A stretch of 40,561 nucleotides of DNA from positions 1-40,561 of the forward strand of contig JAHEDQ010000012.1 of NCBI GenBank assembly GCA_024641125.1, written 5' to 3'. A program made the position numbers and the translations under genes. Below the pieces are notes generated by a model. It had not been told where the DNA came from. It made no database searches and was given only the letters and a program-made list of their open reading frames with translations. The DNA comes from Candidatus Competibacteraceae bacterium. Lineage in GTDB: Bacteria; Pseudomonadota; Gammaproteobacteria; Competibacterales; JAHEDQ01. Positions 26,400 through 34,605 of the stretch are shown here, one piece after another (position 1 is the first letter of the stretch; each line of letters opens with the position of its first letter).

Positions 26400-27799
26400 C
26401 GTGACGTACTCCCTGTAATGCCATTGCATAAAGGCTGAGTATAGATCCCATAAATAGGGTTTTCTCTGGCGGCTCCCTAGCGCTGGCCTACTTCGTCGGG
26501 CCAGCCGCGCAATAAAAACATGTGCGCGATTCGAAGTTGCGTCGGAGCATGGGTTTCAGGTGACGAGGCGCCAATTCGGCTACACCAAAGTTTGATACCG
26601 TGGCTTAGCCAAGAAGGCGGCACAGGTCCTTACCCTGATCGCGCTCACCAACTTGTACCTGAAGCGGTGACAGTTGCTGGCCTGAGCGCACCCGTGTGCC
26701 CGCAATCCATGACTGGGGCTAAGGTGGCAAAATTGGGCCGGAAACAGGCGAAAACGGGCAGAACGTCGCCAAATCCTGCGGGTTTCTGGATGCTGGAAGC
26801 GCTTCGTCGGGATTTTGTTCTGGACTGGATAGAGGGGAGACCGTCGAAGACGACAACCTTGAACCGATGCTCGGCGGGTCCGGCACATTCCCATTGGATA
26901 AGCCTTGGGGCGGTTGCCATGAGCGAAATGACCATCCGGCCCGCCCGGTTGATTGGGGTCGAGACCGAGGAGTCGCTTGCTGAGCGCCTGCTTGATGACA
27001 CGGCGACCGCACCGGGCTGTCTGATGTTGCTCGCGTTTTCGCTGTCCGAACTGTATCGGCAGAGCGGACAAAACGGCTGGCTTCGGCACAGTTCTTACGT
27101 GGATGTGATCGGTGGTGTGGACGGCGCAATCAAGCGGCGCGCCGGAGTTTCGGTCCGGGCGGGTCGGGGGTTTCCAGAGCGCGCCCTCGATCGCTTGTTC
27201 GAGAAACTTGTGGAGGTGGACCACCGGGATGTGGTCACTCGCCGCCGCGCTCACCCCATTGCGCGTCGCCCCGGACATTGCGCCGCTGCTTAACGCATGA
27301 AAGCCGCTTTGATCGGTTCACACGGTTTTCCGAAGCCGGAAATGGACCCAGAATCTGGACAGTGTGATAAGTGAAATCTGCTGTTGATTTCAGGCGGCCG
27401 CTTGGCCCTGTGCCTGCTCAAACCACAAAGCCATATTGACCGCGTTCACTCGCTTGAATTAGCGACGGCCAGTCCTGCGCTCGCGTGCCTTGCCAACCCA
27501 GCTTGTGGAGTGGCTGTGCGTTACCGAACGTCCCGCATGGCCCACTAGCCTGCAAATTGCATGAAGGCGGACCGGTAGATTTTGTTTCGGCATCAGTTCC
27601 GGGTTTCTGATGCGCATTCGGCCCTTCTTTTAATTGTTACGGTTTGTCCTGTTCGGGCTCAGGTCGCGCTGGACTGTGCATTTGCACCGATCCCCCTCAA
27701 ACCATAGCTACAGCTATGCCTTTGATGCCGATCAGCCCAACTGTTTTGCCCATCACGCCCTGATTCCCGAACCCTTCGTGCAATTTGCAGGCTAGCGCA
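26400..27799. other. 1.4-kb region without a recognised gene
   Basis: Open frames of over 200 codons lie on both strands across 26520-27293, but none shows a domain, signal peptide or convincing ribosome site. Opposing long frames are expected in GC-rich DNA. It may be a decayed gene. The right end (27545-27795) is an inverted-repeat element listed separately, which reaches to within 5 bases of the lipoprotein gene's stop. Confidence 0.45.
27545..27795. mobile_element. 251-bp MITE-like element with 23-bp terminal inverted repeats
   Basis: Ends 27545-27567 and 27773-27795 are inverted repeats of 23 bases with one mismatch. If the outer CTAG on both sides is the target duplication, the true ends are 19-mers beginning CCTGCAAATTGCATGAAGG. 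CCT-type ends with 4-base duplications would fit IS1380-family elements. The inside has no transposase frame and carries a small dyad CATAGCTACAGCTATG at 27703-27718. It lies just beyond the lipoprotein gene of the molybdoenzyme operon and might have brought or replaced that operon's terminator. The family assignment is inference. Confidence 0.75.
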
Positions 27800-28618
27800 T
27801 CAGCACTCGGCTTTGATCAGCAGCTTGCGGGCGCTGCCTCCCGCTTTCGGTGGCTGGCTCTGCTTCAGCGACCTGACCTCGTCGCTGCCGAGTCCGAGAT
27901 CCAGCCCAAGGCCCAGCGAATCGGTTGTCGGTTCCGCTGCCGGTTCGGGGGCGACACCGGCGCGGGCGTCATCGGACCCGAGCCCAAGCTCGAGACCCAA
28001 CCCGAGGGGATCCGCCGGGGAGGGCGGCGTTGGCGTGCCCACCGATGTCGCGACCGCGGCCACCTTCGGGATCAGCCCGGCGGCGGCCATGTATTCACCC
28101 TCGAAGTAGCAGGCGACCGCCTGATAGGCGGCGCGCTCGGTCGGGTCCATCTCGTCCACGCCGGCGCTCTGCGGGTCGTTGAGATAGGCCTGCCAGTAGT
28201 TATACCCACCGAGCAGCGCGTAGGCGTCACGTTCTACCAGGCGCAGCAAAACCGCCGCCTGCGCGGCGTGGGCGGTGCCGTTTGAATAGACGACGACCTT
28301 GCGGCCACGGGGAAGGGTGGCCAGCGCATTATCGGCCAGGAGAGCGGCCAGCGGGATGTGCTGGGCGCCCTGGATATGACCGGTATCGAATTCCGTCTTT
28401 TCGCGGATGTCCACCAGCTCGTAGTCCCGCTGGTCCTTGATCAACCAGTCGGAGAGCTCGACCACGGTCACGTGGTCCTCCTCCGCGGCGATCGTCTTCG
28501 CCAGTGCCGCTGCCATGCCCTGGCGGTCCAGGGCGGTCTTGTCGCCGCAGCCGGCGAGGAGCGATAGCGCCACGCCCAGCATCGCGAGGCGCCTGGACGT
28601 GGAGTGCAAACCGTTCAT
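27800..28618 (-). CDS. Rhodanese-like lipoprotein lacking the catalytic cysteine
   Basis: The 272-residue last gene of the molybdoenzyme operon. A lipoprotein signal is clear (LAMLGVALSLLAGC, Cys24). A rhodanese domain follows (about 48-145: ELVDIREKTEFDTGHIQGAQHIPL), but the active-site position reads VVVYSNGT, Ser112 instead of Cys, so sulfur transfer by this domain is unlikely. The C-terminus carries two copies of a (D/S)LGLGL(E/D)LGLGSD motif. ATG 28618 overlaps the NrfD stop (ATGA). It is probably periplasm-facing and lipid-anchored, and may tether or present sulfur substrate to the reductase (inference). Confidence 0.85.
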   Translation of the reverse strand: MNGLHSTSRRLAMLGVALSLLAGCGDKTALDRQGMAAALAKTIAAEEDHVTVVELSDWLIKDQRDYELVDIREKTEFDTGHIQGAQHIPLAALLADNALATLPRGRKVVVYSNGTAHAAQAAVLLRLVERDAYALLGGYNYWQAYLNDPQSAGVDEMDPTERAAYQAVACYFEGEYMAAAGLIPKVAAVATSVGTPTPPSPADPLGLGLELGLGSDDARAGVAPEPAAEPTTDSLGLGLDLGLGSDEVRSLKQSQPPKAGGSARKLLIKAEC

Positions 28619-29610
28619 TGCGTGAGCCTCTCCAGTAACTGCGGGTCGAATTGCAGGGCGTACTCGGTCCAGGTGCTGACCTGACCGATCTCCACCATCA
28701 GGTAGCGCAAGACAAAGCCGCCGGAGATCACCAGCACCGCGGCGGCAAGCCCGGCAACGCGGGTGCCGCGCAGCGCGGCGATCTCGAGCACGAGCGGAAT
28801 GAGCAGCCCAGGCAACACGAACCACAGCCAGAACGGTCCCGTGTACTGGCCGCCCGTGACCAAGCCCAGCGCCTGCAAATGTTGCTCGGCGCCGGTCGCG
28901 AGGCTGATCAGGAACAGGCCGATCAGCGTAATCTCGATCGAAATCAGGCCGAGATCCGAGCGTTCGAAGAATCGCTGCTCCGGACCGCTTGCCGTGATCA
29001 GCAGCGGCAGCGCCGCCGCGGTGGACATGCCGGAGACCAGGAACAGCGGCCCCAGAATGCCGGAGTTCCAGAACGGCCGCGCGCTGAACGCGCTGAGCAG
29101 CACGCCGGTGTAGATGCCGAGTCCGACCGCCAGCGGGATCACCAGCCAGGCGATCGGGCGCCGATGCGCTTCACATAGATCCAGCAGCGCGGCGCCGCCG
29201 GGCAGCTTTTCCAGCAGATCGGCTAGCACCGGGTAACCCGCGCGCAGCGTCGACAGGGTCTGCACGATCATCAACGGGTAGATCAGCACCAGCACCCAGG
29301 CGCCCCAGGACATGGGCGAGGTCGGCTGAAAGCTGGTGTAGAAGCGGAACACGTGGATCTTGTACTCAAGGTCGAGAAACAGCGTGGTCATGCCCAGCGA
29401 CAACACGATCGGCGCCCACAGCGCGAACCGGTTGTGCGCGAACGGCAACTCGTCCTGCCTGCGGCCCAGCACGGCCCAGGCGGCAAACAGCATGATCCCG
29501 GCGGCCATGCCACCCAGGAACAGGTAGAAGGCGATCTCCCAGGTCCAGATACCGAGCTGAGGATCGATCTTGGCGTTGTAGCGGGCCGTGGCCAGGACTT
29601 CTTCAATCAT
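28615..29610 (-). CDS. NrfD/PsrC-family membrane subunit
   Basis: A 331-residue multi-spanning quinone-interacting subunit, with about eight to nine hydrophobic segments beginning with TWEIAFYLFLGGMAAGIMLF, the typical NrfD opening. In Psr/Phs/Nrf complexes this subunit exchanges electrons with the quinone pool and anchors the iron-sulfur and molybdenum subunits. It starts 36 bases after the ferredoxin stop and overlaps the lipoprotein start, which fits one operon. Confidence 0.92.
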   Translation of the reverse strand: MIEEVLATARYNAKIDPQLGIWTWEIAFYLFLGGMAAGIMLFAAWAVLGRRQDELPFAHNRFALWAPIVLSLGMTTLFLDLEYKIHVFRFYTSFQPTSPMSWGAWVLVLIYPLMIVQTLSTLRAGYPVLADLLEKLPGGAALLDLCEAHRRPIAWLVIPLAVGLGIYTGVLLSAFSARPFWNSGILGPLFLVSGMSTAAALPLLITASGPEQRFFERSDLGLISIEITLIGLFLISLATGAEQHLQALGLVTGGQYTGPFWLWFVLPGLLIPLVLEIAALRGTRVAGLAAAVLVISGGFVLRYLMVEIGQVSTWTEYALQFDPQLLERLTQ

Positions 29611-29646
29611 GTCCGTGCGTTTACGCTCCTCATCGATTCAAGCCAG

Positions 29647-30189
29647 TCAAATCAGGTAGTACACGTTCGGCTGGTTGCCGGTTTCGGGCATCAGCACCTT
29701 GTGGCGGCGCTCCCGCAGCAGTCGGCTGACCACACTGTCGCGGTGGTCGAGATTGCCGAAATGCATGCAGTGCGTCGGACAGCTCGACACGCAGGCCGGG
29801 TCCAGCCCCTGCTCGACACGGTGATGACAAAAGGTGCACTTGTCGACGTAGCCTTCGGGGTGCATGAGCAGCCGCGCGTCATAGGGGCAGGCCGCGATGC
29901 AGGCCTTGCAACCCGTGCACTTTTCGGCGGCCACCAGGACGATATTGGTGTCTTTCCAGTAGTGGCTGGCGCCGGTCGGGCAGTTGGTCACGCAGGTCGC
30001 GTGACCGCAGTGATTGCAGCGCTCCGAGCGGAACTCGGTTTCGAGGTTGGGGTATTCACCGCGTGTCGCCTCGACTACCCAGTCCCGGTTCAGGCCGGCC
30101 GGCACCTTGTTCTCATTCTTGCAGGCGACCACGCAATCGCCACACCCGATGCAGGTGCGCGTATCGATCACCATGGCATAGGTGGTCAT
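29647..30189 (-). CDS. Four-cluster [4Fe-4S] ferredoxin subunit (PsrB/PhsB/NrfC type)
   Basis: A 180-residue electron-transfer subunit with four cysteine groups: CIGCGDCVVAC, CNHCGHATCVTNC, CTGCKACIAAC and CTFCHHRV...CVSSC, each able to ligate a [4Fe-4S] cluster by the usual exchange of the last cysteine between groups. No signal peptide is present, as usual when the protein is co-exported with a Tat-targeted catalytic subunit. The ATG lies 1 base after the molybdoenzyme stop. It should link the molybdenum subunit with NrfD. Confidence 0.93.
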   Translation of the reverse strand: MTTYAMVIDTRTCIGCGDCVVACKNENKVPAGLNRDWVVEATRGEYPNLETEFRSERCNHCGHATCVTNCPTGASHYWKDTNIVLVAAEKCTGCKACIAACPYDARLLMHPEGYVDKCTFCHHRVEQGLDPACVSSCPTHCMHFGNLDHRDSVVSRLLRERRHKVLMPETGNQPNVYYLI

Positions 30190-30190
30190 G

Positions 30191-32377
30191 TCAGCTCACC
30201 TCGCGTTTGACCAGGGTGACGAAGCTGGCACGCATGCCGGTGCCGCCCATGATCGGGTCGATTTTGACGTTGTGCATCAACGCGGCGTCGTCGGCGCCCA
30301 CGCCCCGTGCCAGCCGCTGGCGTTGGTCGCTGTGGCCGAAGCCGTGCACCAGGAACACCGAATCGGGCCGGATGCGTTCTGTTACCCGGACCCGGATACC
30401 GTTGCTGCGCAGACCGTCCGGGTTTTCCAGCGCCACGTAGTCGCCGCTGGCGACGCGGAGCCTGGCCGCCGCGCTGGGATGCACCCAGACCGTGTTCTCG
30501 GGCATTAGCTCGAATAACTGCGGATTGTTGATCGTGCGGCCAAAGGTGTGGGCGGGCGAGCGGCCGTAGTTCAGGTGATAGAACCCCGCCGGCGGGCGTT
30601 CGGGCGGCGTGTATCGGGGAAGGGGGTGCTGGCCCGCGTCGGCGAGCAAGGTCGAGTAGAGCTCGATTCTGCCGCTCGGGGTGCTGAACTCGGCCGGCTG
30701 GTCATCGGCGAAATACACCGGTGTCTTGCGCGGATAACGCTTGACGCCGATCCGCTGCATTTCCGCCAGGGAGGAGCCCGCCTGCTTTAGCTGCCATTCC
30801 AGCACCTCGGTATAGTCCTGCCAGGGAAAGTACTCGCCCAGTCCGAGCCGCTCGGCAATGCCCTTGGCCATCCACCAGGCCGGCTTGGTCTCGTGGCTAG
30901 GCGGAAAGGCCGGCATGCGCAGGGCCAGCGTCGGCGTGCGCTCCGGCGCATTGCGGAGGTCGTCGTAACGCTCCAGGTAGGTGCACTCGGGCAGCACCAC
31001 ATCGGCATAGCCGCTGATCTCGGCCGGCATGGTGTCGACCACGACCATCAGGTCCAGCGATTCAGCGGCCGATTTGATCTGCTCGTTCGCCCCCGGCAGC
31101 GTCATCGGCAGGTTGGTGGCATACACGAACCAGCCTTTGATGTAGGCGTCCGGGCCCACCGAATGCTCCACCAGCTTGTTGCTTATGCCGGTGGAGACCA
31201 GCGGGAAGTCGCCCTGTACGACTGCCTTCCAGTCATCCTTCGGTGGCGGCGGTTGTGGCACCGGGAACTCCGGCAGCGCGACCTTTTCCTGTTGGTAGAA
31301 GCCGCCGGGGCGACCCCAGGAACCGAGCAGCGCGTTCAGAATCGCGATCGCGCGGCTGCGCTGGGTATCGTCGCCGTACCAGGTGACGTGCCGCCCGGGG
31401 TGAACCAGCGTCGCCGGTGCAGCCGTTGCCATGATCCGCGCCGTCTCGCGGATACGCGCCGGCTCGAGCCCGGTCTCCAGATAGGCCCATTCGGGGTTGT
31501 AGGGCTGGACGTGGGCGGCGAGCCGGTCGAAGCCGCTGCAGTAGCGTGCGACATAGTCCCGGTCGTAGAGCCCCTCGTTGATCAGCACGTTCATCCAGGC
31601 CAGCAGCAGCGCGATGTCGGTGCCGGGCTTGATCGGCAGCCAGTATTTGGACTTGGAGGCCGCGACCGAGAACCGTGGGTCGACCGTGATCAGCGTTGCG
31701 CCGTTGTTCAGCCCCTGGATCAGGGTTTGCACCTGGCTGTTGTGGAGGTTCTCCCCCAGGTGCGAGCCGATCAGCACGATGCAGCGCGAGTTGCTCATGT
31801 CCGTCCGGTCCGGCGAACCGACGCCTTCGCCGTAGGTCAGCCCGAAAGCGGTCTCGCGCGGACCGCGGCACTGAGCGAACGAGGGGTGCGCGTAGGCATG
31901 CGAGCCGAAGGCCTGGAGCATGCGGCGAAAATGCTTGCCGCCTCCGCCGTGTGAGAAGAGCGCGATGCGATCCTTGCCGTATTGCTCGCCGATCGTGTTC
32001 ATCTTTTCGGCGATGAAGTCTAAGGCCGCGTCCCAGCTCACCGGCTCGAAGCGTTGCGCCCCGCCCTCGCTGACCCGCAGCAAGGGCTGACGCAGCCGAT
32101 CTGGGTCGGAGTAGGCGCCGATGCCGGCGCTGCCGCGTGTGCACAACCGGCCGTCGCAGTGGGGGTCGTCCGGGTTGCCGACGACCTTCCACGCCTGGCC
32201 GTCTTCTTGATACAGCGTGCCGGCACACTGCCAGAAGCACATGTTGCAGACCGTTGGGCTGGTGGTCACCGCACCCGCGCCGGGCAGTGGCCGTGGCGCG
32301 CAGCCACCGAGCAGGGCCGGCATGGCGCCGCCGGCCCCGAGCGCGGCGGAGATCTTGAGAAATTCGCGTCGATTCAC
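30191..32377 (-). CDS. Tat-exported molybdopterin oxidoreductase, PsrA/PhsA-like
   Basis: A 728-residue catalytic subunit of the DMSO-reductase superfamily. The N-terminus has a Tat motif (NRREFLKIS), then an LLGGC that could serve as a lipobox. The [4Fe-4S] site is CNMCFWQC...LCTRGSAG (C44, C47, C51, C79). The likely Mo ligand is Cys170 in AHPSFAQCRGPRE, as in polysulfide/thiosulfate reductases. Size, NrfD partner and rhodanese neighbours support a sulfur substrate (polysulfide, thiosulfate or sulfur); selenate- or arsenate-type relatives cannot be excluded. The start is GTG 32377, 15 bases after the rhodanese stop. Direction (reduction or oxidation) is unknown. Confidence 0.88.
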   Translation of the reverse strand: MNRREFLKISAALGAGGAMPALLGGCAPRPLPGAGAVTTSPTVCNMCFWQCAGTLYQEDGQAWKVVGNPDDPHCDGRLCTRGSAGIGAYSDPDRLRQPLLRVSEGGAQRFEPVSWDAALDFIAEKMNTIGEQYGKDRIALFSHGGGGKHFRRMLQAFGSHAYAHPSFAQCRGPRETAFGLTYGEGVGSPDRTDMSNSRCIVLIGSHLGENLHNSQVQTLIQGLNNGATLITVDPRFSVAASKSKYWLPIKPGTDIALLLAWMNVLINEGLYDRDYVARYCSGFDRLAAHVQPYNPEWAYLETGLEPARIRETARIMATAAPATLVHPGRHVTWYGDDTQRSRAIAILNALLGSWGRPGGFYQQEKVALPEFPVPQPPPPKDDWKAVVQGDFPLVSTGISNKLVEHSVGPDAYIKGWFVYATNLPMTLPGANEQIKSAAESLDLMVVVDTMPAEISGYADVVLPECTYLERYDDLRNAPERTPTLALRMPAFPPSHETKPAWWMAKGIAERLGLGEYFPWQDYTEVLEWQLKQAGSSLAEMQRIGVKRYPRKTPVYFADDQPAEFSTPSGRIELYSTLLADAGQHPLPRYTPPERPPAGFYHLNYGRSPAHTFGRTINNPQLFELMPENTVWVHPSAAARLRVASGDYVALENPDGLRSNGIRVRVTERIRPDSVFLVHGFGHSDQRQRLARGVGADDAALMHNVKIDPIMGGTGMRASFVTLVKREVS

Positions 32378-32392
32378 GCCGCTGCCGATCTG

Positions 32393-33682
32393 CTAGATGT
32401 CAAAGCTGCCGTCTTTTGCAATGGTTACGGTCTCGTTCAGAAAACGGTTCTTCAGGCCGAGCGCGTTCAAGGTCTCGTGTGCCATCTCGGCGCGAACGCC
32501 GTTGGCGCAGTAGACCAGCAGCTCCTTGTCTTTCGGCAGTTCGGGAGCCACCTCTTCGAGCGTTTCCAGCGGAATGTGTCGTGCGCCGCTGATGACGCCG
32601 GCTGCCGCCTCCTGTTCGCTGCGCACGTCGATCAACAGTACGCTTTCGCCGGACTGCTGGAGGGCAACGAACTCCTCCGGCGTGATCGCACCTGGCGCCA
32701 GCATTTTCTGGTAGACGATCTGGGTCGCCGCGGCGCCGCTGGCGGTGGGCAGTCCGGCGGTTTGCCAGTCGTCGAAGCCGCCGGCCAGCACCGTCGTATT
32801 GCCGTAGCCCCAGGTACGCAGCTCTTTGTAGGCCAGCAGCGCCGCCGGCGAGGTGTGGCTCTCGGCATAGACGATGACCGGCGCACGCTGATCGGATACG
32901 CCCGGCAACTGTGCGACCTGTTGCGCGTCGACGAACTGCTGGGTCATCGCCTGCAACTCCGCGGTCGGCAGCGCCACCGCGCCCTGGATGTGTGCCTGGC
33001 CGCTCTGCGCCTTGTCACGTACGTCGAGGATCACGTGCTGGGGGTTCAGCCCCTCGGCCAGCCACTTGGGTTCGGAATGGACCGGCAGTTTGGCCTTCTT
33101 CCAGCCCGGTAGGCCGGCCTGGAAACCCCTTATGTTGTCGTAGCCCGCGGCCTTGGCCTGCTCGACCGCGACGCCCGTGTATGGGCAGGTCGGGCCGCCG
33201 CAGTAGAACACCAGCAGGGCGGACTTGTTGGTTGGCAGCTTGCTCGGAAAGTCCTCGTCTTCCGGGAAGGCCGACTGCGCGCCGGGTACGTGGCCGCCGC
33301 CGAAGCGTTTGCCGGGGCGGGCGTCGAACAGATGATAGGGTTGCCCACCGGTCATGATGCCAACCAGTTCCTGGATGCCGATTTCGACGCCGGGCGGCAG
33401 GCCGAATACGACCTTTTTGATCTGGTTGGCCGGCTTGCCGGGTTCGCGCTGCACTTCCACCAGGTCGGGTGGGCCCAGCTCGTTCAGGCCGGCCGCGCCC
33501 TCGTAGGCCGTGTTGGCATCGGTCCTGATCACGACCTTGGTCATCGATTTGTCTTTGTTCTTGACGTCGATCTGGATCGTGCCGGCCTGCTTGGAGACGA
33601 CGGCGATCCGACCTTTGAGCGTTTCGGCGTGCGCGGTTGCGGCAAACGCCGTGAACAAGAGAACCAGGAGTAACCTTTGCAC
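32393..33682 (-). CDS. Periplasmic three-domain rhodanese, first gene of the molybdoenzyme operon
   Basis: A 429-residue protein with a clear signal peptide (MQRLLLVLLFTAFAATAHA). A beta-rich N-terminal region of about 80 residues precedes three rhodanese domains. The first has Cys161 in VFYCGGPTCPYTG. The second has Ala273 (VIVYAESHTS) at the cysteine position and is probably inactive. The third has Cys392 in LLVYCANGVRAEM. I choose GTG 33682 because GGAG is 8 bases upstream and the signal peptide starts there; an earlier GTG at 33718 is less likely. It may hand polysulfide sulfur to the adjacent reductase, as the Sud rhodanese does for Psr in Wolinella (inference). Confidence 0.88.
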   Translation of the reverse strand: MQRLLLVLLFTAFAATAHAETLKGRIAVVSKQAGTIQIDVKNKDKSMTKVVIRTDANTAYEGAAGLNELGPPDLVEVQREPGKPANQIKKVVFGLPPGVEIGIQELVGIMTGGQPYHLFDARPGKRFGGGHVPGAQSAFPEDEDFPSKLPTNKSALLVFYCGGPTCPYTGVAVEQAKAAGYDNIRGFQAGLPGWKKAKLPVHSEPKWLAEGLNPQHVILDVRDKAQSGQAHIQGAVALPTAELQAMTQQFVDAQQVAQLPGVSDQRAPVIVYAESHTSPAALLAYKELRTWGYGNTTVLAGGFDDWQTAGLPTASGAAATQIVYQKMLAPGAITPEEFVALQQSGESVLLIDVRSEQEAAAGVISGARHIPLETLEEVAPELPKDKELLVYCANGVRAEMAHETLNALGLKNRFLNETVTIAKDGSFDI

Positions 33683-34052
33683 GATTGCTTCTCCAACAGT
33701 TGATGATTGCGGGGTCACTTGCGACCGAAACGATCGGCCGCCGCAACGCCGGCTCCCGAGCGCTTATCGGGTTCCTTGCGTCGACGTCCCCACCTTGCCA
33801 ACGCAGACATGCACACTGCCACGATGGCGCTCTTCGGGGGTAGGGGACACCCTCTCCAACCCGGCCGCCTCACCCAAGGCGTGCCAGACGAGCTTCCCCT
33901 GCGTGTCCAACGGCCCGTGGTGGAAACCGCGACCATTGGGATCGAATCCTTAGTCCACAGGGCTGCCGCAAACGCGACCGCGCATGACACTGGGTGAACT
34001 CATCTCGGTCCGTTGTCCAAGCCATTCTTAATCAGAGGCGCCCTTCGGGGCG

Positions 34053-34066
34053 TTGCGCTAGATCAA
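34053..34066. promoter_or_regulatory. Possible FNR/Anr-type box
   Basis: TTGCGCTAGATCAA matches the FNR consensus TTGAT-N4-ATCAA at 8 of 10 positions. It lies about 370 bases upstream of the rhodanese GTG, far for a direct promoter site. A sulfur reductase operon would plausibly be under anaerobic control. Evidence is weak. Confidence 0.3.
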
Positions 34067-34136
34067 GACACATGCAATCTGACCCAAGGCGTCAGTCTTG
34101 GTAGGCGGCTCCGGGAGCCCGCTTGTCGCCTTTTGG

Positions 34137-34254
34137 AATGCGCAGATTCAAGGCGCAGATCGCGGGTAGTTTGCTCTTTTGCCAAGCTCTGCAACGCTGA
34201 AGCTGTGCATTTCAGTCCCGAGATGCACGTTCACGAATGGATCAGAGACTCCTA
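34137..34254 (+). repeat. Dispersed intergenic repeat, copy B
   Basis: This is the partner of 17657-17775, same orientation, about 85% identical by eye, with a 2-base gap near the middle. Shared edges run from ATGCGCAGATT to GATCAGAG(A/G)CTCC. Both copies lie outside genes. Confidence 0.75.
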
Positions 34255-34605
34255 GAAGGCTGGATAGTCGTCCTGGATCAGTTGAAAAAGGAGCGTGCGT
34301 TCCGGGCAATGGCGTTCGTAGAGAGACCCACCTGCGCCCGACCTGGCTTCCTTGCCAGCCGGCAACGGAAACATGATCGCAGCCCCGCGATGTTGAGGTC
34401 GCTGAGTCCATCAAATGACCTCGCAGGTCGCTCACCGGATTCACAGATCACTGTCTAACAAGAACAGGCGCTGAAGAACGTCATCAGCAAAGCGCTTGAT
34501 CTACCTACCTTCCGACCGCATCTTCAAACCGTGCAGTTGTTGAAAGTTTAAGCTCATGCCATCGGCCCCTTTTTTCGATGATGTTACAGCTATGATGTGG
34601 ATGCT

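Larger units (their letters stand above)
33683..34605. other. Intergenic region upstream of the molybdoenzyme operon
   Basis: The 0.9 kb has no recognised gene; short plus-strand open frames translate the repeat. It contains an FNR-like box, a TTCG-loop hairpin at 34038-34053 (stem GCGCCC/GGGCGT) and copy B of the dispersed repeat. It should carry the molybdoenzyme operon promoter, but no -35/-10 pair is obvious. Confidence 0.45.

Noticed and set aside
26520-27293. A 257-codon open frame on the plus strand, with a 232-codon frame opposite
   Set aside because: Neither has a recognisable domain or ribosome site. Overlapping long frames on both strands are common in GC-rich DNA, and composition (Arg/Ala/Pro rich, irregular) looks non-coding.
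30191-32377. Assignment to SoeA-type sulfite dehydrogenase
   Set aside because: SoeA is larger, cytoplasmic and lacks a Tat signal. This protein is 728 residues with a Tat signal, which fits PsrA/PhsA-like enzymes better.
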